From Hymenobacter telluris (GTDB taxonomy: Bacteria; Bacteroidota; Bacteroidia; Cytophagales; Hymenobacteraceae), in assembly GCF_017313265.1 (NCBI RefSeq), contig NZ_JAFLQZ010000001.1, forward strand, positions 62,001 to 126,000: a stretch of DNA of 64,000 bases, written 5' to 3'. The notes below the pieces were generated by a model. That model saw only the letters and a program-made list of their open reading frames with translations. It made no database searches and was not told the origin of the DNA. The position numbers and the translations under genes are program-made. Below are positions 16,617 through 25,360 of the stretch, piece after piece. The first letter of the stretch is position 1. Each line of letters opens with the position of its first letter.

Positions 16617-17624
16617 CTACAGCTTGCGGGGGGCCACACCTTCCTGCGTGATTTGCACAGGCTGAATGCGGCCCTGCGCGTCGAAATACATCCGGTCGAT
16701 GCACGTGACGCGGTGGTTCTGGTCGGTTTCGGTGAGGGGGCGCCGGTGGTACACGATGTACCATTCGTCGGTGCCCGGCACTTGCAGCACCGAGTGGTGG
16801 CCGGCGCCGGTGGCTACTTTCGGGTCTTGCTGCAAGATTCTGCCCGCCCGCTGCCACGGCCCCAGCGGCGAATCGGCTACGGCGTAGGCCACCGAGTAGT
16901 TGGGCCCGGTCCAGCCGCCTTCGCTCCACATGAAGTAGTACTTACCGCCGCGCTGGAACATGAGCGGCCCTTCCACGTAGTTCTGCGGCGTAATTTCTTT
17001 GAAGGTGCTGCCATCAGGAAAAGGCAGGAAGCCAGTAAAATCGGGCTTGAGGCGCGCAATATTGCAATGCGACCAGCCGCCGTACAGCAAGTAGTACTGC
17101 CCATCCTTGTCTTGAAACACAAACTGGTCGATGGGTTGGGCGCCGTTGTGGATGTTGCCGACGAGCGGCTTGCCCAGGTGGTCTTTGAAAGGCCCTTCCG
17201 GCCGGTCGGCCACGGCTACCCCAATGCCGCCAATTTCACCCTCGTGCACATCGTTGGCCCCGAAAAACAGAAAATACTTGCTGTCTTTCTTGATGACGGA
17301 CGGCGCCCACATAGCCCGCTTGGCCCACTTAACGCTGGCCGTATCCACAATGCGCGGGTGCTTGGTCCAGTGCACCAAATCCGGCGACGAAAAGGCATCC
17401 ATGAACACCTGCTGGTTGTACGGCGCCGAATAGGTAGGGTATATCCAGTAGTTCTTACCGAAGATGATGGCTTCGGGGTCGGCGTACCAGCCCGGCAGAA
17501 TCGGGTTGCCCGACGTTGAAGTGGCAGCAGTGGGCTTTGGTTTGGCGGGGCGGGAGGGTTGCGCGCATGCCACCTGCCCCGCAAGCAGGCTGCATACAAA
17601 ACCAGACAGCAGAAGTTTCTTCAT
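16617..17624 (-). CDS. Glycoside hydrolase family 43 protein
   Basis: Five-bladed beta-propeller glycosidase of the arabinanase/xylosidase group, exported (signal peptide ending near CACAQ, possibly a lipoprotein). The three GH43 acidic residues are visible: general base Asp in GWYADPEAI, pKa-modulating Asp in QPIDQFVF and proton donor Glu in NYVEGPLM. MWAPSVIKKDSKYFLFF and TGAGHHSVL are also typical. Length 335 aa is a single-domain enzyme. Likely substrate alpha-L-arabinose or beta-xylose side chains of plant polysaccharide, which would fit the pectin locus 19 kb away. Probably co-transcribed with the ThuA gene. Confidence 0.9.
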   Translation of the reverse strand: MKKLLLSGFVCSLLAGQVACAQPSRPAKPKPTAATSTSGNPILPGWYADPEAIIFGKNYWIYPTYSAPYNQQVFMDAFSSPDLVHWTKHPRIVDTASVKWAKRAMWAPSVIKKDSKYFLFFGANDVHEGEIGGIGVAVADRPEGPFKDHLGKPLVGNIHNGAQPIDQFVFQDKDGQYYLLYGGWSHCNIARLKPDFTGFLPFPDGSTFKEITPQNYVEGPLMFQRGGKYYFMWSEGGWTGPNYSVAYAVADSPLGPWQRAGRILQQDPKVATGAGHHSVLQVPGTDEWYIVYHRRPLTETDQNHRVTCIDRMYFDAQGRIQPVQITQEGVAPRKL

Positions 17625-17689
17625 GGCTGCTATGATAGTGAAATTCCGGAGTATGCGGTTTGGGGTTGTTGGTCCGTAAGTGGCAAGAG

Positions 17690-17820
17690 GCTAGTTCCCC
17701 TCCTTAGATAAGGAGGGGCTAGGGGTGGTTGAAACACTAGAACTAGAAACTAGCGCTAGATGATGTTCAACGAGTGGTCAACCACCCCTAACCCCTCCTC
17801 ATCTGAGGAGGGGAACTAGC
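17690..17820. repeat. 131-bp inverted repeat with inner palindromes
   Basis: Outer arms GCTAGTTCCCCTCCTTA (17690-17706) and TGAGGAGGGGAACTAGC (17804-17820); inner arms AGGAGGGGCTAGGGGTGGTT (17711-17730) and its near complement AACCACCCCTAACCCCTCCT (17780-17799). AACTAG/CTAGAA words continue on the right flank. It lies between the divergent GH43 leader and the thioredoxin-like gene's 3' end. Confidence 0.85.
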
Positions 17821-17879
17821 TTCTAGATTCTAGCTCTGCTCGACTACCTCCTAACTTCTGTCTGCAAGCTCCTAGCTTC

Positions 17880-19004
17880 CTACTTGAGGTAGCGGGCTAG
17901 CGTGTTTTTCAGGTCGTCGCCTTTCAGGTTGAAGGCTACGATTTTACCGGTGGGGTCAATCAGGAAGTTTTGCGGAATGCCCTGCACCCCATAGAGCCGG
18001 GCCACCTGGTTTTCCCAGCCGCGCAAGTCCGATACCTGCGTCCAGGGTAGCTGGTCGTCTTGGATGGCTTTCAGCCACTTGGTACGCCCTTTCTCGTCGT
18101 CGAGCGACACGCCCAGAATGTCGAAGTTGCGGCCTTTGAACTCGTTGTAGATTTTGGTAACGGCCGGATTTTCGGCGCGGCAAGGTTTGCACCAGGAAGC
18201 CCAGAAATCAATCAGCACATATTTGCCGCGGTAGTCGGCCAACGACACCGCTTTGCCATCGGGTGTCTTTTGGGTGAAGCCAGGAGCTTGCGCGCCCAGG
18301 GCCGTGACTTTGAGCCCGCGCACCATGTCGCCGTACTGGCGGCCGGGGGCGCTGTTCTTTAGCTCGGGGCTTAGCGCTTCATAGAGCGGCGCAACTGCTT
18401 CGTATTGCGGTTGCTGTATCATTTTCAAGCTATGCAAAGCGTACAAGCTGACCCAGGAATTGGGGTTGGCTTTAATAAACGCCATGTCGTTCTGCGCATA
18501 TTCTTTGAACAGGGCCTGCCCCATGGCTTCCATTCGCTCTTTGAACTCAGGCGTTTCCCGTTGTTGGGCAGTTGCCTTCTGATATTCCACTTCCATGGCT
18601 TTTTGCTTGGGAAGCAAGGGTTTTGAAGAGGCCACAAACCGTTGGTGGTCGGCGTTGATGGAGCCACCCTTGACGGTAGCATTCTTCAACGAATCGGAGG
18701 TGGTAACCACGATAGTGCTGGGCTCCAGGTATATTCTGGCTTCATCGTTCTGCCTAAACATGTTGTTGTCCGGCTTGCCGTTGCGCTTCACTACCAGGCT
18801 TGCTGGCTTCGGTATATCGGTGGTACCCTTGAACTCGAACGTGCCATTCTTGAGCGTGGCAGAGTCGGCGGGCTCCATACCTCGGAATAGATAGATTTTG
18901 GCCGGGGCGTTCAGCTTGCCAATCGTGCCCTTAACGGTAAATGGTGTTTGGGCCTGGGCCAGCCAAGGCGCAACTAGTAATAAGCCAAGTAAGGAAGCTT
19001 TCAT
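17880..19004 (-). CDS. TlpA/ResA-like thioredoxin with DUF4369 N-terminus
   Basis: Exported thiol-disulfide protein of 374 aa. Signal peptide MKASLLGLLLVAPWLAQAQ; DUF4369-type beta domain to about residue 115 (FTVKGTIGKLNAPAKIYLF, GTFEFKGTTDIPKP); helical linker rich in Gln and Glu; C-terminal AhpC/TSA-thioredoxin domain with GAQAPGFTQKTPDGK, LIDFWASWCKPCRAE (CxxC) and cis-Pro in VQGIPQNFLID. This architecture is very common in Bacteroidota periplasms, where it keeps cysteines reduced. Start MKAS chosen over one 20 codons upstream because it gives the signal peptide. Confidence 0.9.
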   Translation of the reverse strand: MKASLLGLLLVAPWLAQAQTPFTVKGTIGKLNAPAKIYLFRGMEPADSATLKNGTFEFKGTTDIPKPASLVVKRNGKPDNNMFRQNDEARIYLEPSTIVVTTSDSLKNATVKGGSINADHQRFVASSKPLLPKQKAMEVEYQKATAQQRETPEFKERMEAMGQALFKEYAQNDMAFIKANPNSWVSLYALHSLKMIQQPQYEAVAPLYEALSPELKNSAPGRQYGDMVRGLKVTALGAQAPGFTQKTPDGKAVSLADYRGKYVLIDFWASWCKPCRAENPAVTKIYNEFKGRNFDILGVSLDDEKGRTKWLKAIQDDQLPWTQVSDLRGWENQVARLYGVQGIPQNFLIDPTGKIVAFNLKGDDLKNTLARYLK

Positions 19005-19180
19005 AATAAGTTGGTGGTTAGGTAGTAAGTAGTTTAGGTAGTAAGCAGTAACGCTCTGTAACATAGCACAGTGTATATCATTCGGGCTCTAACGGGAAAA
19101 ACTAGAGTGCCAGCCTAATCTGCTAGTATTGCCCCCGAAATCAGCCTGCGACCCCAATACCACTTTATCTATCACCCGCT

Positions 19181-19831
19181 ATGAAACTTCTATTCCAGTT
19201 GTCGCCGCTGCTACTGAGCCTGGCCGTCGCCTGCCAAAGCAACCCGTCCACGCCCGCCGCGGCCAGCGCAGCAGCACCAGCCAAGCCGGCCGCGGTGCAA
19301 CCTGCTGCTACGGTGCGGCCTGTCAATTATGACAGTATTGCGGCAGCGGCCCGAGCGAATCCAGAATTTATACGGAATGATATGCTTACCATCAACGGCC
19401 AGCAGCACGATGAAACAACCATTCAAGCCCTGGTAAAGCAACTCGGACGCCCCGACAGTATTGCGCGAGAAGCAGTGGAGTGCGCTGGCATGCTGGACAC
19501 CGGATTGAGTGACAAAGCCGATATATGGTACTATGGTCGAACTGTTTATGAAGTATATAAATCCACGGCCGTTCTAAGCAGCTTCGACGTTACGTCGGGA
19601 AAGTTTCAGGGGAAGCTGGGCAAGCTAGTGCTCGACAAGAACACGACCCTAAAAGACGTGCGCCGCTTTTACCCATTATCGGCCAAAGACGCTGATGTGC
19701 CCGCGCCAGGGCGCCTGGGAGAAGAAATGAGCTTGCCTTTCAAGTACAAGGGTGAGTGGACGGATTACTCTTTGGTGCTGTTTTTCAAGAAAGGCGTGCT
19801 GCAAGAAGTAGGGTTCTTCACCCCCTGCTAA
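19181..19831 (+). CDS. Hypothetical lipoprotein
   Basis: 216-aa protein with signal peptide and lipobox AVAC (Cys18), followed by an Ala/Pro-rich linker of about 30 residues, then a soluble domain. It carries ETTIQALVKQLGRPDSI, DIWYYGRTVYEVY and a C-terminal LVLFFKKGVLQEVGFFTPC. The pattern of a short lipoprotein predicting a value from strands such as YGRTVYEVY resembles BamE/SmpA-like or DUF-type domains, but I cannot assign one. Anchored to the outer or inner membrane. Monocistronic, with its own terminator at 19870-19905. Confidence 0.75.
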   Translation: MKLLFQLSPLLLSLAVACQSNPSTPAAASAAAPAKPAAVQPAATVRPVNYDSIAAAARANPEFIRNDMLTINGQQHDETTIQALVKQLGRPDSIAREAVECAGMLDTGLSDKADIWYYGRTVYEVYKSTAVLSSFDVTSGKFQGKLGKLVLDKNTTLKDVRRFYPLSAKDADVPAPGRLGEEMSLPFKYKGEWTDYSLVLFFKKGVLQEVGFFTPC

Positions 19832-19869
19832 TAGCATCCCCCGCACAGAAAATCCTTAAAAATAAAAAG

Positions 19870-19905
19870 AGCCTGACCGAAGCACTATGGCGTATCGGTC
19901 AGGCT
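19870..19905. terminator. Bidirectional terminator
   Basis: AGCCTGACCGA (19870-19880) pairs with TCGGTCAGGCT (19895-19905); preceded by an A-rich run. It lies between the convergent lipoprotein and NmrA-like genes. Confidence 0.8.
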
Positions 19906-19925
19906 CCGTTGCGTACAAGCTGCGG

Positions 19926-20876
19926 CTATTTGTGGGCCAGTAGGTCCTGCACCTTGGTGTACTGAATGTCGGGGTAGCGGGCGTTATCGAGCGGTTCGGC
20001 TAGCTTGGCCTGGCCGGTGAGCATGTTGTGCATGTACTGCATGCCCTGCCACGGCGGAAACACCTCGTCTTTGGCGGGGGCTAGTGTTTTCGTTAGCTTG
20101 ATCATAGTGGCCAGCACGCCCAGGCCGCCTACCCGTAGTAGCTTGAACTCTTTGCCCATAGCTGTGCTAGCGGCTGCTTGCAGGCCCCGGATGCTTTGCA
20201 CATCACCGGCCACGCGCAGGTAGCGCGGGGTGTTTGGGTCGAGGGCGGCGGCGGCGGTGAAGGCGGCCGTGTCTACCATGGTGGTGAAGTCCAGTGGCTG
20301 GTCGGCGTCGCCCCAGTACACTATCCGGCTGATGCCCGGCTGCACCAGCGGTGCCTGGCCCGTGAGCAAATCCATGAACATGCCATTGAGCACCGACGTG
20401 GCCTGAATGGGGGCTTTGTCGAGTTGCCGCTGAAACTCCCGGCGCAAATCAAAGTTGCGGTTCGAGCCTTCGGGCAGCTTGGTGAAATCGGCGGAGAAGT
20501 CGGAGGGGATGAAACGGGGGACACCAGCGGCCACGGCGGCCTCCAGCAGGCGCGTTTGGGCGTCCACAATAATGTCGCGCAGCCCGGATAAGGCCGACAC
20601 CACGCAGGTGGCGCCGGTGCAAGCCGTTGTGAGGTCGGCCACGCTGTGGTAGTCAACGTCCACCACCTCGGCGCCCTGTATCCGCAACGATTGCGCTTCG
20701 GCTTTGTGCAGGGCGCTGGGGCGCACCAGGGCCCGCACGGCGGCTCCGCGCTGGCGTAGGTGGTGCGCAATCAGCAGGCCCAGCGCCCCGGTAGCGCCGG
20801 CCAGCACAACAAGATTAGGCTCGGTAGCAGGAGCCGGCGACGATTCGATGCTGTTTGTGGGGGAGACTGGGGCCAT
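19926..20876 (-). CDS. NmrA-like NAD(P)-binding protein
   Basis: 316-aa atypical SDR of the NmrA/isoflavone-reductase group. After a short Ser/Pro-rich N-terminus comes LVVLAGATGALGLLIAHHL (GxxGxxG), then VRALVRPSALHK, VVSALSGLRD, and GVPRFIPSDFSADF. The lack of the SDR Tyr-Lys active pair in the usual place is normal for NmrA-like proteins, which can be NADP sensors or reductases. Cytoplasmic. It faces the zinc-free alcohol dehydrogenase-like gene divergently (180 bases), so the two may share a redox or stress promoter region. Confidence 0.85.
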   Translation of the reverse strand: MAPVSPTNSIESSPAPATEPNLVVLAGATGALGLLIAHHLRQRGAAVRALVRPSALHKAEAQSLRIQGAEVVDVDYHSVADLTTACTGATCVVSALSGLRDIIVDAQTRLLEAAVAAGVPRFIPSDFSADFTKLPEGSNRNFDLRREFQRQLDKAPIQATSVLNGMFMDLLTGQAPLVQPGISRIVYWGDADQPLDFTTMVDTAAFTAAAALDPNTPRYLRVAGDVQSIRGLQAAASTAMGKEFKLLRVGGLGVLATMIKLTKTLAPAKDEVFPPWQGMQYMHNMLTGQAKLAEPLDNARYPDIQYTKVQDLLAHK

Positions 20877-21056
20877 AAGTGGTTGTAGGATTTAAGTGGA
20901 GTACACCCGCGGCAGTACACTCAGCAGCAGATGAACTGTGGCAGATGATACTGCCGGGCTTCCGCAAATGTTGCTGTTACCCGGAAAAGAGCGGCGCTAA
21001 CAATCCTCAACTGCTACGGGTTGTAGGGGCCTTACCACCACATTGCCTTGAATTTT

Positions 21057-22070
21057 ATGAAAGCATATAAGCTGCACGCCCCCAAAAACCTGGACAACTT
21101 CAAGCTCGGTGAATACGACGAGCCCACTGCGCGTGACCATGAAGTGAAGATTCAGGTGAAAGCCGTGTCGTTGAACTACCGCGACTGGGCCCTGGCCAAC
21201 GGCTGGTTTGGCTACCCCGGCGAGAAGCTCCCGTTCGTTCCGTTCAGCGACGCCGCCGGGCTGGTAACGGAAGTGGGAGCCAGCGTTACCAAGTTCAGGG
21301 CCGGCGACCGGGTAGCCGTCAACTTCTTCCCCGATTGGCACGACGGCGCATTTTCCGCGGCCAAAACCACCCGCTCGCTGGGCGGCAGCACCGACGGCGT
21401 ACTGGCCGAGTACGTGTGTTTTCCGGAAGATGCCGTAGCCAAAGTGCCCGACTCGTTTTCCTTTGAAGAAGCGGCTGCGTTTCCGTGCGCTGGCGTTACG
21501 GCCTGGCACTCGTTGGTGGTAGAAGGCCGGCTCCAGCCTACCGATACCGTGCTGCTGCAAGGCACCGGCGGCGTGTCGGTTTTCGGGTTGCAAATCGCCA
21601 AGCTGCTGGGCGCGCAGGTTATCATCACCTCCAGCTCCGACGACAAGCTGGCGCAAGCCCAGGCCCTCGGCGCCGACCAGCTCATCAACTACAAGCAGAC
21701 GCCCAACTGGGAAGCAAAGGCCCGGGAGCTAACCCAGGGCGAAGGCGTAACCCACGTGCTGGAAGTGGCTGGCCAGCTGGCCCGTTCCATCAAAGCCCTG
21801 AAAGCGGGGGGCAGCATCTTCCAGATTGGCGCCGTAGGTGGCCCCAATGATGAGGCGCCAAACCTAAGCATGCTACCCCTCAACACCCAACGCCTGCAAG
21901 GCATCTACGTGGGCAGCACCCAAATGCTGACCGACATGCTGGTGGCTTTTGACCGTAACCACCTCAAGCCTGTTATCAGCAAAACCTTCAGCTTCGATGA
22001 GGCCAAAGAGGCGCTGGCGTATATGGGCAGCGGTTCGCACTTCGGCAAAATTGTGGTGCAGGTAGGATAA
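21057..22070 (+). CDS. Medium-chain dehydrogenase/reductase (quinone oxidoreductase-like)
   Basis: MDR-family NAD(P)H-dependent oxidoreductase of 337 aa. GroES-like N-terminal domain with VSLNYRDWALANGW and FVPFSDAAGLVTEVG, then the Rossmann half with VLLQGTGGVSVFGLQIAKL (cofactor motif) and a SSDDKL pattern after the second strand. The usual catalytic-zinc ligands are absent (NYRD replaces the Cys site), so it is a zinc-independent reductase acting on quinones, enones or alcohols. The start used is ATG at 21057 (MKAYKLHAPK); a TTG three codons upstream is also possible. Terminator at 22111-22160. Confidence 0.9.
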   Translation: MKAYKLHAPKNLDNFKLGEYDEPTARDHEVKIQVKAVSLNYRDWALANGWFGYPGEKLPFVPFSDAAGLVTEVGASVTKFRAGDRVAVNFFPDWHDGAFSAAKTTRSLGGSTDGVLAEYVCFPEDAVAKVPDSFSFEEAAAFPCAGVTAWHSLVVEGRLQPTDTVLLQGTGGVSVFGLQIAKLLGAQVIITSSSDDKLAQAQALGADQLINYKQTPNWEAKARELTQGEGVTHVLEVAGQLARSIKALKAGGSIFQIGAVGGPNDEAPNLSMLPLNTQRLQGIYVGSTQMLTDMLVAFDRNHLKPVISKTFSFDEAKEALAYMGSGSHFGKIVVQVG

Positions 22071-22577
22071 CCCATGCTGCCCACCCACAGGAGGGTGCCC
22101 CCTGAACCTAAAAAAGCCCGCCGACCCGACGTTATATGCTCGGGCCGGTGGGCTGCTTTGTTGGTTGCCAGCCTGCAAAGCTGCACCTCCGGCTCCGGCA
22201 GCAGCACGTCAGGGCCAAAAAGGTTTGCGGCCGGCTTGGCTGCTTCCAACGGAGAATCCATTGAGAACAGCACACTACAGAGGAATTTTACAACGCCACA
22301 TGCGCCGGCCCCTAGCAACTGGGTTGCTTCTGAGTTTTAAGCGGTTTGCCTCCCGTGCTTGAACGTGTAGGCGGAGCAGTATCCGGTACGGGTGGCTTGC
22401 CGTACCTGTTGGAGGCTGGTGGCGTAAGCTGCGGCCAACCCCCACGTTGCCTGCGTTTCGCTGGCTGGTATTCTGGGGTTCTTGCTGAAGTTGGATTAAA
22501 AGAATACGATTGGTAATCGTAAGGCAACCTAGCTCCACAGTTCCGCGTTTGAGCGGCATCTACTTTTCTCTCGCCCC
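22071..22577. other. 507-bp intergenic region
   Basis: Holds the terminator at 22111-22160. Beyond it several reading frames on both strands run for 60-90 codons, none with a domain, signal peptide or codon pattern that convinces me; the longest minus-strand frames are Gln/Pro/Arg-rich. Probably non-coding sequence leading to the PAP2 promoter. Confidence 0.4.
22111..22160 (+). terminator. Terminator after the MDR gene
   Basis: AGCCCGCCGACCCG (22115-22128) pairs with CGGGCCGGTGGGCT (22141-22154) with two wobbles; A5 precedes and GCTTTG follows. Confidence 0.65.
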
Positions 22578-23411
22578 ATGAAATTACTCGCTACGCTCAC
22601 GCTGTCTGGCTCGCTGTTGTTGGCTGCCGGACCACAGGCTACGGCCCAGAAGGCCCCGTCGCCGTACCAAACCCGTTTCGGTGTTGACGCACCCATTTCG
22701 CTTGGCCTGGGGGCCGTTAGCGGCGTGGGGCTCTACCTGATTCAGCAGAAAACCAGCCTCACCGAGGCCGACATAGCGAAGCTCAACAAAAACGACGTGC
22801 CCAAGTTCGACCGGTTTGTGGCCGGCAACTACAGCGAATCGGCCCAAACCGCCAGCGACTATCTGTGCTACGGCTCGTTGGTGGTAGCGCCCGGCCTGCT
22901 GGCCCTGAACTCCGACATTCGGGCTCGTTACGGGCAAGTAGCGGGGCTGTACCTGCAAACCATGCTGGCCACCGATGCTATTTTCACAATGACGGTGGGC
23001 AACGTGTCGCGCTACCGGCCGTTCACCTACGGCTCCGACGCGCCCATCAGCAAAGGCACCAGCGTAATTGCCACCAACTCTTTCTTCGCGGGCCACACTG
23101 CTCACACGGCTACGGCCACGTTTTTCGCGGCCAAAGTATTCCACGATTTCAACCCCGATTCGCCGGCCGAGCCTTTCGTGTGGGGCGCCGCCGCCGTAGT
23201 GCCGGCCGCCGTGGCCTACTACCGCATGGAAGCCGGCAAGCACTTCCTCTCCGACAACATTGTGGGCTATGCCCTTGGGGCCACTATGGGCATTGTGGTG
23301 CCGCAGCTGCACAAAACCGGCCGCCGCGCCGGCCTGTCCATCGTGCCCATGCAGGGTGTGAACGTGAATGGCTTCTCCTACGGCGGCCTGCTGCTCACCA
23401 AGCAGCTGTAG
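22578..23411 (+). CDS. PAP2 superfamily phosphatase
   Basis: 277-aa exported or membrane-inserted phosphatase of the PAP2 (phosphatidic acid phosphatase 2) type; members dephosphorylate lipid phosphates such as undecaprenyl diphosphate or PgP. Signal peptide to about residue 23 (ATAQ). The three PAP2 signatures are present in weaker form: GNVSRYRPF (normally KxxxxxxRP, here without the Lys), SFFAGHTAHTA (PSGH variant FAGH with catalytic His) and RMEAGKHFLSDNIVGY (SRxxxxxHxxxD variant). Several hydrophobic helices lie around them. The variant motifs leave substrate and even activity uncertain. Confidence 0.85.
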   Translation: MKLLATLTLSGSLLLAAGPQATAQKAPSPYQTRFGVDAPISLGLGAVSGVGLYLIQQKTSLTEADIAKLNKNDVPKFDRFVAGNYSESAQTASDYLCYGSLVVAPGLLALNSDIRARYGQVAGLYLQTMLATDAIFTMTVGNVSRYRPFTYGSDAPISKGTSVIATNSFFAGHTAHTATATFFAAKVFHDFNPDSPAEPFVWGAAAVVPAAVAYYRMEAGKHFLSDNIVGYALGATMGIVVPQLHKTGRRAGLSIVPMQGVNVNGFSYGGLLLTKQL

Positions 23412-23442
23412 CCGCCGCTAGTGCGCCGTATATACTTGCTGA

Positions 23443-23484
23443 AAAAGCCGCTTGCGTTCTGCTTACAGAAAACAAGCGGCTTTT
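23443..23484. terminator. Terminator after the PAP2 gene
   Basis: AAAAGCCGCTTG (23443-23454) pairs perfectly with CAAGCGGCTTTT (23473-23484). Confidence 0.8.
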
Positions 23485-23532
23485 CTCGTTACTATTTGCT
23501 GGTGAATTGGTTTGCCAGCTAAACTGCCTGCT

Positions 23533-24174
23533 ATGCCGCACGACCCTAACAGCTTCTCTTTCCCGCCGGGCACTTTCCGGCGCCAGGATGAAACGCCCGA
23601 CACCGAGTTCTACCACCACCCGCGCTTCGTTACGCACATTGATGAAGGGGCAATTGCAGCCGTTACGCAGCTGTACCGGGAGTATTTTCCGGCCGGCAGC
23701 ACCCTGCTCGATTTGATGAGTAGCTGGGTGAGCCACCTGCCCGCCGAGGTGCCGTATGAGCGGGTGGTTGGGCTGGGCATGAACGAAATGGAGCTGCGTG
23801 CCAACCCACGCCTGGCCGAGTACGTGGTGCAGGACCTCAACCAGCAGCCCGCCTTGCCTTTCCAGGACAACACCTTCACCGGGGCCGCCATTTGCGTATC
23901 CATCGACTACCTGACCCAGCCGGTGGCCGTGCTCCGCGAGTTAGCCCGCGTGATGCAGCCCGGGGCGCCGCTGGTTATCACCTTTTCCAACCGGTGCTTC
24001 CCCAGCAAAGCCATAGCCGCCTGGCACGCCCTCGACGACCGGGGCCACTTGGTGCTGGTGCAGCAATACCTGCAAGCCGCCGGTAATTGGCACACTATCG
24101 AGCTGCTCGACCGGAGCCCGGCCCTGCGTCATTCCGACCCACTGTTTGCCGTAGTCGGGCGGGTGGTGAACTAG
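23533..24174 (+). CDS. Class I SAM-dependent methyltransferase
   Basis: 213-aa cytoplasmic protein. Methyltransferase core: STLLDLMSSWVSHLP (motif I, without the common GxGxG but with D), VVGLGMNEMELRANP (motif II), LPFQDNTFTGAAICVSIDYL (motif IV region) and VLRELARVMQPGAPLVIT with FSNRCFPSKA after it. The N-terminal HHPRFVTHIDEGAIAAV matches a widespread group of uncharacterised methyltransferases found in bacteria and plants. Start MPHDPNSF chosen; 7 upstream codons are possible. Substrate unknown. Confidence 0.85.
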   Translation: MPHDPNSFSFPPGTFRRQDETPDTEFYHHPRFVTHIDEGAIAAVTQLYREYFPAGSTLLDLMSSWVSHLPAEVPYERVVGLGMNEMELRANPRLAEYVVQDLNQQPALPFQDNTFTGAAICVSIDYLTQPVAVLRELARVMQPGAPLVITFSNRCFPSKAIAAWHALDDRGHLVLVQQYLQAAGNWHTIELLDRSPALRHSDPLFAVVGRVVN

Positions 24175-24272
24175 ATGATTAAACCACTGGGTGATTGGAT
24201 GAGAGAATGATGGTAAGGCGAACTGTCGTATTACCGCATCCACTCATCCAATCATCCAATCATCCAATCATT
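24175..24272. repeat. TGATTGGATGA-type inverted repeat
   Basis: Left arm around 24175-24203 (GTGATTGGATGAG) and right arm 24243-24272 (CTCATCCAATCATCCAATCA, where ATCCAATC is tandemly repeated three times). It separates the methyltransferase and the channel genes, which converge here. Confidence 0.75.
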
Positions 24273-24278
24273 CCCGCG

Positions 24279-25121
24279 CTACAGCTTCTCGCCGCAACGC
24301 CAGCAGAACTCAGCGTCGGGGCGGTGGTCGGGGGCTTGGCACACGTGGCAGATTACCTGCTTGAACGCCGGGGCAGCCGGGGCAGGGGCGGGCCGGGCAC
24401 CAGCCATCTGCGCCGATACAATACCGGTGGGCACGGCAATAATGGCGTAGCCCAGAATCATGAGGATGGACGCCAGCGTACGGCCCAATATGGTGGTGGG
24501 GGAAATGTCGCCGTAGCCAACGGTGGTGAGCGTGACGATGGCCCAGTAGATGCTTTGCGGAATGCTGGTGAAGCCGTTGCGGCCACCTTCCACCACGTAC
24601 ATCAGCGTGCCCATCACCACTACCAGCGTCAGTACGGCCGTCAGGAACACCAGAATTTTGAAACGGCTGGCCTTGAGAGCCGTCACGATGAATTCGCCTT
24701 CGCCCACGAACTGCCCCAGCTTGAAAATCCGGAACACCCGCAGCAGGCGCAATGTGCGAATGGTAACCAGGTAGCGGCTGCCGGGCAGTACCAGCGTGGC
24801 CAGCGTGGGCACGATGCTCAAAAAATCAATGATGCCCAGCAGACTGAGGGCATAGTTTAGGGGCCGCCGGACTACCAGCAGCCGCGCCAGATATTCCACG
24901 GTAAACAGCGCCGTGAACACCCATTCGATAATCCGCAACTCCGGGCCGTAGTGGGCGTTGATGGCAGGTACGCTTTCCAGCATCACCGTTAGTACACTGA
25001 GCACAATGGCCCCGAGCAGCACAATATCGAACAGGCGCCCGGCCGGCGTATCCGATTCAAAGATGACGCTGTAGGCGGCGCGTTTCCAGGCGGGGTCGTT
25101 TTCGTAGGGGCGAACTTCCAT
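24279..25121 (-). CDS. Voltage-gated-type potassium channel with C-terminal zinc ribbon
   Basis: 280-aa six-helix ion channel of the Kv-like ion transport family. Seen: S1-S3 hydrophobic segments, an S4 with regularly spaced arginines (RTLRLLRVFRIFK), a pore loop with selectivity filter TVGYGD, and an S6 helix LASILMILGYAIIAVPTGIV. After an Ala/Pro-rich linker the protein ends in a CxxC...CxxC zinc ribbon (CHVC ... CWRC), an uncommon addition on bacterial Kv-type channels. Start MEVRPYEND chosen. It resides in the inner membrane and conducts K+, gated by voltage. Confidence 0.92.
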   Translation of the reverse strand: MEVRPYENDPAWKRAAYSVIFESDTPAGRLFDIVLLGAIVLSVLTVMLESVPAINAHYGPELRIIEWVFTALFTVEYLARLLVVRRPLNYALSLLGIIDFLSIVPTLATLVLPGSRYLVTIRTLRLLRVFRIFKLGQFVGEGEFIVTALKASRFKILVFLTAVLTLVVVMGTLMYVVEGGRNGFTSIPQSIYWAIVTLTTVGYGDISPTTILGRTLASILMILGYAIIAVPTGIVSAQMAGARPAPAPAAPAFKQVICHVCQAPDHRPDAEFCWRCGEKL

Positions 25122-25360
25122 GAGGGAGCAGTAGGGTCGCAAGGCTCTACGCAAGCCCCTGCCTACCCGATGCCTGGCACCCTAAAACGCAGTGAGATTG
25201 GTTGGCCGCCGCCAAGGATTTCCTGGGGCGGTTTCCAGGATGGCTCGCTAAATAAGCCGCCAGCGTAGGCCGGAAGAGTACAAGGAATGCTTGTAATTAG
25301 TACATTGACAACCATTAGTTTACTTGTTTCTCTTTGCTCCACTATTCATCCTTTCTTACT

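Noticed and set aside
22074..22559. Several 60-90-codon frames on both strands between the MDR and PAP2 genes
   Set aside because: No family resemblance, low-complexity Gln/Pro/Arg content, alternative starts only for some; the terminator occupies part of the region.
24243..24272. CRISPR-like short tandem units ATCCAATC
   Set aside because: Only three 8-9 bp units without spacers; they are part of an inverted repeat arm.
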